Position numbers and translations under genes: made by a program. The notes under the pieces are model-generated. The model was given only the letters and a program-made list of their open reading frames with translations, was not told where the DNA came from and did not search any database. From positions 1 to 5,898 of the forward strand of contig CAYNEX010000154.1 of the NCBI GenBank assembly GCA_964396335.1: a stretch of DNA of 5,898 nucleotides, read 5' to 3'. Shown piece after piece: positions 1 to 5,827 of this stretch (positions are counted from its first letter, which is position 1; each line of letters begins with the position of its first letter). Origin of the DNA: ZC4RG30 sp964396335. GTDB taxonomy: Bacteria; Pseudomonadota; Gammaproteobacteria; Steroidobacterales; Steroidobacteraceae.

Positions 1-214
1 CACCGGCAACCTCGACCCGGCGCTGTCGCTGGAGATCATGGGCCTGTTCCGCCGCTTCAACGATGTCGGCGTCACGGTGGTCATCGCCACCCACGACCTG
101 GACATCGTGAAGGCCTGGGGCCTGCGCGAGATCGTGGTGGAGAACGGCCGCGTGCAGGGCGCCGCCGCCGCCGCGCCGGCCTTCGACCTGCCGCACATCG
201 AGGCCAGGCGATGA
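1..214 (+). CDS. ftsE: FtsE, cell-division ABC-type ATPase (3' end only)
   Basis: This is the last 70 codons of an ABC ATPase, cut by the window's left edge, read in the frame whose codons start at position 2. The visible part begins TGNLDP, the stretch just after the Walker B aspartate (D-loop region). It also contains the H-loop in VVIATHDLDIV, whose histidine contacts the ATP gamma-phosphate. Walker A and the signature motif lie outside the window. The tail is alanine-rich and ends in EARR. The assignment to FtsE, rather than another short ABC ATPase, rests on the four-base stop/start overlap with ftsX and on rpoH following. FtsE is the cytoplasmic ATPase of the FtsEX complex, which sits at the division septum and drives conformational control of peptidoglycan hydrolases through FtsX. 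Confidence 0.93.
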   Translation, partial: TGNLDPALSLEIMGLFRRFNDVGVTVVIATHDLDIVKAWGLREIVVENGRVQGAAAAAPAFDLPHIEARR

Positions 215-1128
215 CGCAGTGGCTGATGCGCCATGTGCAGTCGATGCTGTTCGCCACCGGCCGGCTGGCGCGCTCGCCGCTGTCCACCGCCTTCACGGTG
301 CTGGTGATCGCGATCGCACTCACCCTGCCCACCGCGCTGGGCCTCGCCATCGTCAGCGTGCGCGAGGCCACCGGCGATTTCGCCACCTCGGTGGATGTCA
401 GCGTCTACTTCAAGCAGGACGTGCCGGTCGAAAAGGCCCGCCAGCTGGCCGAGGCGCTGCGCGAGCGCGCCGGCGTGGCACAGGTGAAGCTGATCACCGC
501 CGATGAGGCCATGGCCGGGTTCCGCGAACGCAGCGGCTTCGGCGAGGCGCTCGACGCACTGGGCCGCAACCCGCTGCCCCACTCGCTCGAAGTGCAGCCG
601 GAAGCCGGCGCCACCGACCCGGAGCGCATGGAATCACTGCGCCAGTTCATCGCCGCCTGGCCCGAGGTCGAGGTGGTACAGGTGGACAGCGACTGGGTGC
701 GCCGCCTCGATGCCATCCTGGCGCTGCTGCGGGGCCTGGTCACCGGCGCCGCGGTGCTGCTGGGCGTGGGCGTGCTGGCCATCATCGGCAACACCGTGCG
801 GCTGGAGATCTACAACCGCCGCGCCGAGATCGAGGTCACCAAGCTGGTCGGCGGCAGCAATGCCTTCGTGCGCCGGCCCTTCCTGTACACCGGCCTGCTC
901 TACGGCCTCGGCGGCGGCGCGCTGGCGGCGGCCCTGGTGGCCATCGGCCTGGCGCTGCTGAACGGCCCGGTCACCCGCCTCGCCGAGAGCTATGGCAGCG
1001 ACTTCCGCCTGCTGGTGCCGGGCCTGAAGGAGGTCGGCATCCTGCTCGGCGCCGGCGCCCTGCTGGGGCTGGTCGGCGCCGGCATGGCGGCCGCCCGGCA
1101 CCTCGCCCGGATCGAGCCCAGGGCCTGA
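211..1128 (+). CDS. ftsX: FtsX, cell-division membrane protein partner of FtsE
   Basis: A 305-residue integral membrane protein with the FtsX plan. There is a short cytoplasmic N-terminus, a first membrane helix at about residues 27-49, and a large periplasmic domain at about 50-165. Three further helices lie near 170-195, 222-250 and 272-297. The conserved FtsX cytoplasmic segment after helix 2 is clear: NTVRLEIYNRRAEIEVTKLV, then GGSNAFVRRPF. It is shorter than the E. coli protein (about 350 residues), mainly at the N-terminus, which is common in this family. The ATG overlaps the ftsE stop as ATGA, so the two are probably translationally coupled and co-expressed at a fixed ratio. FtsX anchors FtsE in the inner membrane and passes the ATPase cycle to periplasmic activators of cell-wall hydrolases. 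No frameshift or missing segment is visible. Confidence 0.96.
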   Translation: MTQWLMRHVQSMLFATGRLARSPLSTAFTVLVIAIALTLPTALGLAIVSVREATGDFATSVDVSVYFKQDVPVEKARQLAEALRERAGVAQVKLITADEAMAGFRERSGFGEALDALGRNPLPHSLEVQPEAGATDPERMESLRQFIAAWPEVEVVQVDSDWVRRLDAILALLRGLVTGAAVLLGVGVLAIIGNTVRLEIYNRRAEIEVTKLVGGSNAFVRRPFLYTGLLYGLGGGALAAALVAIGLALLNGPVTRLAESYGSDFRLLVPGLKEVGILLGAGALLGLVGAGMAAARHLARIEPRA

Positions 1129-1135
1129 CCCGGCC

Positions 1136-1155
1136 GGCGCCCGGAATCCGGGGCC
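1136..1155 (+). other. GC-rich hairpin just after ftsX
   Basis: Eight bases after the ftsX stop, GGC and CCCGG (1136-1138, 1140-1144) can pair with CCGGG and GCC (1148-1155). The loop is AAT and one G (1139) is bulged. No T-tract follows, so it does not look like a normal intrinsic terminator. It could stabilise the 3' end of the ftsEX message or slow polymerase, leaving some read-through into rpoH. Its role is inferred. Confidence 0.4.
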
Positions 1156-1170
1156 GAGCCCAAGTTACTG

Positions 1171-1192
1171 ATTTCACAATTTTAATATTCAA
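1171..1192 (+). promoter_or_regulatory. AT-rich patch, probable rpoH promoter region
   Basis: This 22-bp stretch is nearly all A/T, unlike its GC-rich surroundings, and lies about 85-105 bp before the rpoH start. It contains minus-10-like hexamers TTTAAT (1181-1186) and TAATAT (1183-1188). I could not find a good minus-35 at 16-18 bp spacing; the nearest candidates, such as TTACTG at 1165, fit poorly. If this minus-10 is used, transcription would start near 1193-1196. The whole CIRCE palindrome and the pairing partner of the ribosome binding site would then lie in the rpoH leader RNA. The composition is seen directly; promoter activity is inference. Confidence 0.4.
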
Positions 1193-1200
1193 GACCCAGG

Positions 1201-1228
1201 GGAACCCGGACCCCTCTTAGCACTCTAA
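1201..1228 (+). promoter_or_regulatory. Possible sigma-E (RpoE)-type promoter overlapping CIRCE
   Basis: GGAACCC at 1201-1207 resembles the extracytoplasmic sigma-E minus-35 (GGAACTT). TCTAA at 1224-1228 matches its minus-10 core, with a 16-bp gap, which is within the usual range. E. coli rpoH has a sigma-E promoter, so such a site is expected in this place. Here the minus-10 falls inside the CIRCE palindrome, where a bound repressor would block it. The minus-35 match is only the first five bases, so this remains a weak candidate. Confidence 0.3.
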
Positions 1229-1243
1229 ATCCCCGAGTGCTAA
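1217..1243 (+). promoter_or_regulatory. CIRCE element (HrcA operator) upstream of rpoH
   Basis: TTAGCACTC (1217-1225), nine bases, then GAGTGCTAA (1235-1243) is an exact match to the CIRCE consensus TTAGCACTC-N9-GAGTGCTAA. The dyad extends two more base pairs each side (1215-1216 with 1244-1245), giving 11-bp arms. CIRCE is the binding site of HrcA, a repressor that depends on GroE chaperonin for activity and usually controls groESL and dnaK operons. Its place 31 bp before the rpoH start suggests that rpoH itself is under HrcA. In RNA the same palindrome would form a strong hairpin. No hrcA gene is in the window. Confidence 0.93.
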
Positions 1244-1261
1244 GATCAGTCAGGATCCAGG

Positions 1262-1269
1262 AAGGAGGT
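1262..1269 (+). promoter_or_regulatory. Near-perfect Shine-Dalgarno of rpoH
   Basis: AAGGAGGT is fully complementary to the 3' end of 16S rRNA and ends five bases before the GTG at 1275 (AAGGAGG with a six-base gap). This fixes the GTG as the start codon. A site this strong next to a weaker GTG codon, and partly buried in a predicted stem, suggests regulated rather than simply high initiation. Confidence 0.9.
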
Positions 1270-1274
1270 TCCCC

Positions 1275-2147
<873 letters not shown>

Positions 2148-2157
2148 TCACCCTCTC

Positions 2158-2179
2158 AGGGGCGGGTTCCCGCCCCTTT
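2158..2179 (+). terminator. Rho-independent terminator after rpoH
   Basis: GGGGCGG (2159-2165) pairs with CCGCCCC (2170-2176) around a GTTC loop, extended by an A-T pair, starting 10 bases after the rpoH stop. Only three T residues follow, so termination may be incomplete, but the stem is very stable and the position is right for the end of the rpoH transcript. Confidence 0.75.
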
Positions 2180-2235
2180 GCACCTGACCCTGTTGGCGAC
2201 CTGCCACGAATTGGCGCTGTTTTGTGATGGCGACA

Positions 2236-2265
2236 GTTTATTTGCAACAGGGATCGCGCTAAACT
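2236..2265 (+). promoter_or_regulatory. Weak candidate promoter for the downstream RNA
   Basis: TAAACT (2260-2265) matches four of six minus-10 bases. A poor minus-35, TTTATT (2237-2242), lies 17 bp upstream, in a locally AT-rich stretch. A start near 2272 would begin the RNA just before its first hairpin (2275-2309). The assignment relies mostly on position; the hexamers are weak. Confidence 0.3.
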
Positions 2266-2271
2266 TGCCCT

Positions 2272-2578
2272 CGACAGTTAGTCGTAGCGATTGCCGCGAC
2301 GCCTAACTGGCTGGAATTCTTGAAGTTTCGACCCCGTGTTGGGGCGAGCATACAAAAGAAGCCCAGGCGATCATGTAGGGCACGGTAGGCAACGGCCCCC
2401 TTTGTCGGGCACGTTGTGGTGAGGCAAGCGGGCGAGAACGCCCGGGCTGACCGTCGATCAGCCGGAACCATGCGGTCCAGGCACACCAGCCGGCGAGTTT
2501 TTTAGGTCCATGCAGTGTTGATTGATCTAGGGACGCCCGCGAAGCTCAAATAGACCCCGCCTCTGGCGGGGTTTTTTT
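2272..2578 (+). ncRNA. Probable structured non-coding RNA of unknown family
   Basis: This stretch lies between two rightward terminators and has no credible open frame: plus-strand ATG frames are about 11 codons at most and lack ribosome binding sites. It contains a chain of hairpins. CAGTTAG pairs with CTAACTG (2275-2281, 2303-2309). TCG-CCCC pairs with GGGG-CGA with one bulge (2328-2347). CAACG-GCCC pairs with GGGC-A-CGTTG (2390-2416). CGGGCG-AGAA-CGCCCG spans 2429-2444, GGCTGA and TCAGCC pair at 2445-2463, and GGA-CC pairs with GGTCC at 2464-2478. A U6 run follows (2498-2503) and then a strong terminator. I found no tmRNA, RNase P, SRP or 6S signature. The 5' end is a guess. It could instead be a fast-diverging known sRNA, or a leader remnant. 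Confidence 0.5.
2554..2578 (+). terminator. Strong Rho-independent terminator ending the intergenic RNA
   Basis: CCCCGCC (2555-2561), loop TCT, GGCGGGG (2565-2571), then seven T residues (2572-2578). This is a textbook intrinsic terminator on the plus strand. As rpoH already has its own hairpin nearly 400 bp earlier, it argues for a separate transcript ending here. On the minus strand the same hairpin follows the kinase stop codon and is followed by TCTATTTG, so it may also act weakly on kinase transcripts. Confidence 0.9.
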
Positions 2579-4766
2579 ATGCCTGCTGCTGCTGCGGGGC
2601 CTGCGGGCGACGGTCGGGCAGCCGCCCGCCCTTCAGCGGCAGGGTCAGCGTGAAGCGCGCCCCGCGCCCCGGCGCCGCGTCGATCTCGAACTCGCCGCCC
2701 GCCTCATGCACGCGGTCGGAGATGCTCCACAGCCCGAAGCCGCCACTGCGCGCGCCGAACAGGTCGTACTGCCATTCGAAGCCGCAGCCCTCATCCGACA
2801 CCTGGACCTGCAACGCCTCGGCATCGCCGCGCACCTGCACGCGCGCCTCGTTCACGCCGGCATGCTTCACCACATTGCGCAGCAGTTCGCGCACCAGCTT
2901 GAACACCAGCACGCGCGTATCCAGCGGCACGCATTCCTCTCGCAGCTCGATGTCCATCTGCACCTGCAGGCGATCATTGCCGCGCACATACACCGCCAGC
3001 CATTGCAGCGCCGCCTTCAATCCCAGTTCATACAGGCCCGGCGGCGAGAGGTCCGAGATCATGCTGCGGGTCTTCTCCTGCACCTCGAACAGCCGCGCGC
3101 GCACTTCCTCCACCAGCAGCTTCACCTCGGGACTGGCGTGCTGGCGCGCCACATCCAGCGTCATCGCCATGCCGGCCAGTGACTGGCCGATGCCATCGTG
3201 CAGGTCCACCGCGGTGGCGCGACGCGCCTTCTCTTCGGCGGTGACGATCTGCCGTGCATAGGACTTCAGCCGCTCCCGCTCGCGCAGCAGGCTGGCATTG
3301 AGTTCGGTCAGTTCGGTGATGTCGCGCGCCACGCCCCAGATGCGCTGCAACTGGCCGTCCGCGGTCACGCCATTGAAGCAGGCCACGAAACTGCGGCGGC
3401 GCCCCGGGCCGCCATCCACCTCGAAGCGCAGGCCATCGAGCGTGAAGGACTGGCTGGCCGCCTGCCGCAACTGCGCCTCGAACGCCGCCACCCAGGGCAC
3501 GGCGGGATCCCAGGCCAGCGCCTCGCCATGCCCGGCGGCGCGCGCGTCAAGCAGTTCGTAGCTGCGGCTGAACTCGGCGATGCACGCATGGTTGCGCAAC
3601 CAGTCCACCTGCTCCGCCGGCGGCAGGTCCGAGGGCATCGGTTGCGCGAACTCGATGCGCCACATGGCCTCAGTGCTCAGCTCGACGAAGTTGCGATAGC
3701 GGCTTTCGCTTTCCTGCAGGCGGCGCGCGGTGATGCTGCGTTCGGCCAGCGCCACCGACAGCACGAACGCAAACAGCCCCAGCGTCACCAGGAACACCTG
3801 CAGCTGGCCGACGCCGGACAGCGTCATCTCCATGCCGCCGACACCGCCGCGGTGCGCGGCCAGCGCCGCCATCGTCACCGCGGTGGTCGAGAACAGCGTC
3901 ACCACCCAGCGCGGCGGCAGGCGCATCACCGCGACGATCATCAGCATCACGATGGTGGTGGGCAGCTGCAGCAGCGACTGCGCATGCCCCGATCCCATCG
4001 AGACATAGAAGCTGGCCGCCAGCAGCACGGCAAACAGCACCAGCAATTCCAGCGGCGAGCGCAGGCGCAGCTCCACGAACTGTGCACGCATCGGACTCAG
4101 CCACGAAACCAGCAGCGGCGCCACCACCACGATCCCCAGCCAGTGTCCCGCCGCCCACAGCTGCCACATCTCGATGCGCTGCGCCGCATCGAAGACCGCC
4201 GCCGCATCACCCAGTGCAATCAGGTGCACCGGGAGCGCCACCGAGGCACTCGCCGCCGCACCGACTGCGGTCACCACCACGAACCACGTCACCGCACGGG
4301 CGCGCATGAAATCCATGCCGTGGATGCGCCAGCTGGCCAGCGCCGCGCTCACCACCGTGCCGGCGATGTTGGCCAGCGTATAAAGCGACACCAGTCCGAA
4401 CTGGAACGAGCTCATCCACAGCGCCGCGGTGCCGACTTCGATGCCGAACTGCACCAGCAGCAGCACGGCCCACAGGCGTCGCGGCGCCAGCCACAATGCC
4501 GCGAGCGCGATGCCCGCCGAGGGCCACATCACCGACGGGCTGGCAACGCTGGTCTTCAGCGCATAACCGAGCTGCAGCAACAGCGTGTGCAGCACCGCGA
4601 ACGCGCCGATCAGCACGGGCGCGCCGCCCCAGCGCTGCACACGCTCCATCATGTCTTCCGCGGCAGGTGGGCGCCCGGCAGTGACGCGCGCCGCATCAAT
4701 CCCTTCCATGGCGTTCTTCTGTCCCCCTGACATAACGCTGAGGCTATACCGCCGCCGACGTATCAC
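2577..4766 (-). CDS. UhpB/NarX-class sensor histidine kinase, MASE1-PAS-HisKA_3-HATPase_c
   Basis: A 729-residue membrane sensor kinase. Residues about 50-345 carry around eight hydrophobic helices with MASE1 hallmarks (MWPSAGIALAALWLAP at 80-95; HWLGIVVVAPLLVSWL at 208-223). A PAS-like domain follows (ESESRYRNFVELSTEAMWRI at about 352-371 to GVARDITELTEL at 478-489). A short coiled linker leads to the HisKA_3 dimerisation domain, with phosphoacceptor His523 in DLHDGIGQSL. The ATP-binding domain has its N box around Asn631 (ELLRNVVKHAG), G1 at DEGCGF (658-663) and G2 at GGFGLW (675-680). All catalytic motifs are present, so it should be active. HisKA_3 kinases normally signal to NarL/LuxR-type response regulators, but none is in the window and the ligand is unknown. 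The start is uncertain: GTG at 4766 has only AAGG as a ribosome site, and ATGs at 4733, 4709, 4652 and 4649 would all keep MASE1. Confidence 0.93.
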   Translation of the reverse strand: MIRRRRYSLSVMSGGQKNAMEGIDAARVTAGRPPAAEDMMERVQRWGGAPVLIGAFAVLHTLLLQLGYALKTSVASPSVMWPSAGIALAALWLAPRRLWAVLLLVQFGIEVGTAALWMSSFQFGLVSLYTLANIAGTVVSAALASWRIHGMDFMRARAVTWFVVVTAVGAAASASVALPVHLIALGDAAAVFDAAQRIEMWQLWAAGHWLGIVVVAPLLVSWLSPMRAQFVELRLRSPLELLVLFAVLLAASFYVSMGSGHAQSLLQLPTTIVMLMIVAVMRLPPRWVVTLFSTTAVTMAALAAHRGGVGGMEMTLSGVGQLQVFLVTLGLFAFVLSVALAERSITARRLQESESRYRNFVELSTEAMWRIEFAQPMPSDLPPAEQVDWLRNHACIAEFSRSYELLDARAAGHGEALAWDPAVPWVAAFEAQLRQAASQSFTLDGLRFEVDGGPGRRRSFVACFNGVTADGQLQRIWGVARDITELTELNASLLRERERLKSYARQIVTAEEKARRATAVDLHDGIGQSLAGMAMTLDVARQHASPEVKLLVEEVRARLFEVQEKTRSMISDLSPPGLYELGLKAALQWLAVYVRGNDRLQVQMDIELREECVPLDTRVLVFKLVRELLRNVVKHAGVNEARVQVRGDAEALQVQVSDEGCGFEWQYDLFGARSGGFGLWSISDRVHEAGGEFEIDAAPGRGARFTLTLPLKGGRLPDRRPQAPQQQQA

Positions 4767-4772
4767 GTGTAC

Positions 4773-4780
4773 CTTATACT
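4773..4780. promoter_or_regulatory. Overlapping divergent minus-10 candidates between the kinase and lysR
   Basis: On the minus strand TATAAG (4778-4773) matches five of six minus-10 bases. On the plus strand TATACT (4775-4780) also matches five of six. I found no good minus-35 for either. The minus-strand start would fall at about 4766, on the first base of the annotated kinase GTG, implying either a leaderless message or a kinase start further in. The plus-strand start would fall within the inverted repeat at 4784-4803. Confidence 0.4.
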
Positions 4781-4783
4781 AGC

Positions 4784-4803
4784 GTCTGCGGTCCACAGCA
4801 GAC
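4784..4803. promoter_or_regulatory. Inverted repeat, possible operator in the kinase/lysR intergenic region
   Basis: GTCTGC (4784-4789), eight bases, GCAGAC (4798-4803) is a perfect dyad in the divergent gap. It overlaps the predicted lysR transcription start and lies just upstream of the kinase minus-10. LysR-type proteins commonly bind dyads in the gap beside their own gene, but this one lacks the exact T-N11-A spacing. Autoregulation is therefore only a guess. Confidence 0.35.
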
Positions 4804-4888
4804 CCGATCCAGTAATCAGCAGGGAAGGCGGATTGATGGGATTGGCATCACACCCGCGGAAGGAACGGCCCGGAGTGGCCTAGACGCC

Positions 4889-5791
4889 ATGTCGATCACC
4901 TTCCGCCAACTCGAGATATTCGTGGCAGCGGCCGGCGACTGCAATTTTCGCCGCACCGCGGAGCGGCTCGGCGTCAGCCAGCCCTCGATCAGCAACCAGA
5001 TCCGCGCGCTCGAAGGCCATCTCGGCCACAACCTGTTCGAGCGCCGTCGCGGCTCGCCCCCGTCGCTGTCCGATGACGGGCGTGTGTTCCTGGAGAAAGC
5101 CAAGGAGCTGGTGCTGGGCCGCCAGGAGATGGAGCAACAGACGCGCAGCGCGCGCGTGGCGCGTGTCATCCGCCTCGCCGTCACCGCCACGCCACTGCTG
5201 CTCGACGCCTACATCCGCCCGCGCCTGCCCGCCTTCTGCGAGCAGCACCCGAACATCCAGCTCGATTTCGTGCCGCTGCATCCCACGCGCGGCGCGGCAC
5301 CGATGGTGCTCGCCGGCGAAGTGGACCTGGCCGTGTTCACCGGCGACTTCGTGGTCGACGACCGCCTGCAGTCCGAGGTGGTGAACACCGTGGCGGTGTC
5401 GATCTACTGCTCGCCGCAGCTGGCGAAACGCGCCGCCCGTCCCGGCGTGAAGCTGGCCGACCTGCCGTGGATCATGCCGCCGGATGAATTCAAGCCGACG
5501 CGCTTCATGTGGCGCATCCTGAAGGAAGCCGGCATCGAACCGACCAACATCATCGCCCGCTCGCAGTTCCCGGATGTGATCGCCAACATGTGCCTGGAAG
5601 GCCATGGACTGGCAGTGCTGTTCGATCATTTCGCAGCCACCGGAATTGCCGATGGCCGCATCGTGAAGATCGGCCCGGCCCTGCCCAGCACCTCGCTGGT
5701 GCTGCTGGTGGGATCCCGAGCGCAGCGCCTGGCCGCACAGCCAGCAGTCGACCTGTTCCGCCAGGCGACACGACGCCTCGCAACGCGCTAG
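4889..5791 (+). CDS. LysR-type transcriptional regulator
   Basis: A 300-residue protein of typical LysR length. The N-terminal winged helix-turn-helix covers about residues 1-60 (ITFRQLEIFVAAAGDCNFRR; AERLGVSQPSISNQIRALEG; LFERRRG). A linker helix at about 60-88 and a periplasmic-binding-protein-like effector domain from about 90 to the end follow (VIRLAVTATPLLLDAYIRPR; GEVDLAVFTGDF). LysR proteins are cytoplasmic, usually tetrameric, and act as small-molecule-responsive activators or repressors, often of a divergent gene. Here the divergent gene is a histidine kinase rather than a metabolic enzyme, so effector and targets cannot be inferred. The ATG is the natural start of the helix-turn-helix, but its ribosome site is weak: GGAG lies 13 bases away. 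No sign of damage or transfer. Confidence 0.93.
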   Translation: MSITFRQLEIFVAAAGDCNFRRTAERLGVSQPSISNQIRALEGHLGHNLFERRRGSPPSLSDDGRVFLEKAKELVLGRQEMEQQTRSARVARVIRLAVTATPLLLDAYIRPRLPAFCEQHPNIQLDFVPLHPTRGAAPMVLAGEVDLAVFTGDFVVDDRLQSEVVNTVAVSIYCSPQLAKRAARPGVKLADLPWIMPPDEFKPTRFMWRILKEAGIEPTNIIARSQFPDVIANMCLEGHGLAVLFDHFAATGIADGRIVKIGPALPSTSLVLLVGSRAQRLAAQPAVDLFRQATRRLATR

Positions 5792-5827
5792 ATTCGCGCG
5801 CGGCCGCTACGCCGCACCAGACGAATC
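5791..5827 (+). other. Nested dyad between lysR and trmO
   Basis: GATTCG (5791-5796), which begins on the last base of the lysR stop, pairs with CGAATC (5822-5827), which ends right before the next ATG. Inside, GCGGC (5800-5804) pairs with GCCGC (5811-5815). There is no T-tract, so it is not an intrinsic terminator. In a read-through message it would occlude the bases before the trmO start, which has no clear Shine-Dalgarno. Confidence 0.35.

Larger units (their letters stand above)
1199..1274 (+). promoter_or_regulatory. Predicted rpoH leader fold that pairs the ribosome binding site (candidate RNA thermometer)
   Basis: GGGGAACC at 1199-1206 is perfectly complementary to GGTTCCCC at 1267-1274. 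The second arm covers the last two G residues of the Shine-Dalgarno sequence and all bases up to the GTG start. Inside this 8-bp stem sits the CIRCE hairpin (1215-1225 with 1235-1245), separated by internal loops of 8 and 21 bases. A second option pairs CCTC (1213-1216) with GAGG (1265-1268) of the Shine-Dalgarno. Translation of sigma-32 mRNA is known to be temperature-controlled by leader/early-coding structure in E. coli, so a melting structure here would make sense. The pairing is seen in the sequence; temperature control is inference and needs a transcript starting before 1199. Confidence 0.5.

Noticed and set aside
2319..2339. CTTGAA followed by CCCCGTGT, resembling a sigma-32 promoter.
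   Set aside because: Only seven bases separate the two elements, against about 13-17 in real heat-shock promoters, and the CCCC is part of a hairpin with the following GGGG.
2372..2410. CATGTAG and TTTGTCGGGC stretches vaguely like the 3' part of tmRNA.
   Set aside because: There is no T-loop, no CCA end, no tag-peptide frame and no matching acceptor stem.
2425..2434. GCAAGCGGGC, identical to a short piece of E. coli 6S RNA.
   Set aside because: The match does not continue on either side, and the local fold is a tight hairpin rather than the open 6S bubble.
2259..2486. A 75-codon minus-strand frame in the intergenic region.
   Set aside because: It has no ribosome binding site, domain or fitting codon bias, and it runs opposite to the structured RNA and its terminator.
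3198..4730. A 510-codon open frame on the plus strand opposite the kinase.
   Set aside because: It is an antisense shadow in GC-rich DNA: the translation is dominated by His, Arg, Gln and Ala with no domain, while the opposite strand encodes a complete kinase.
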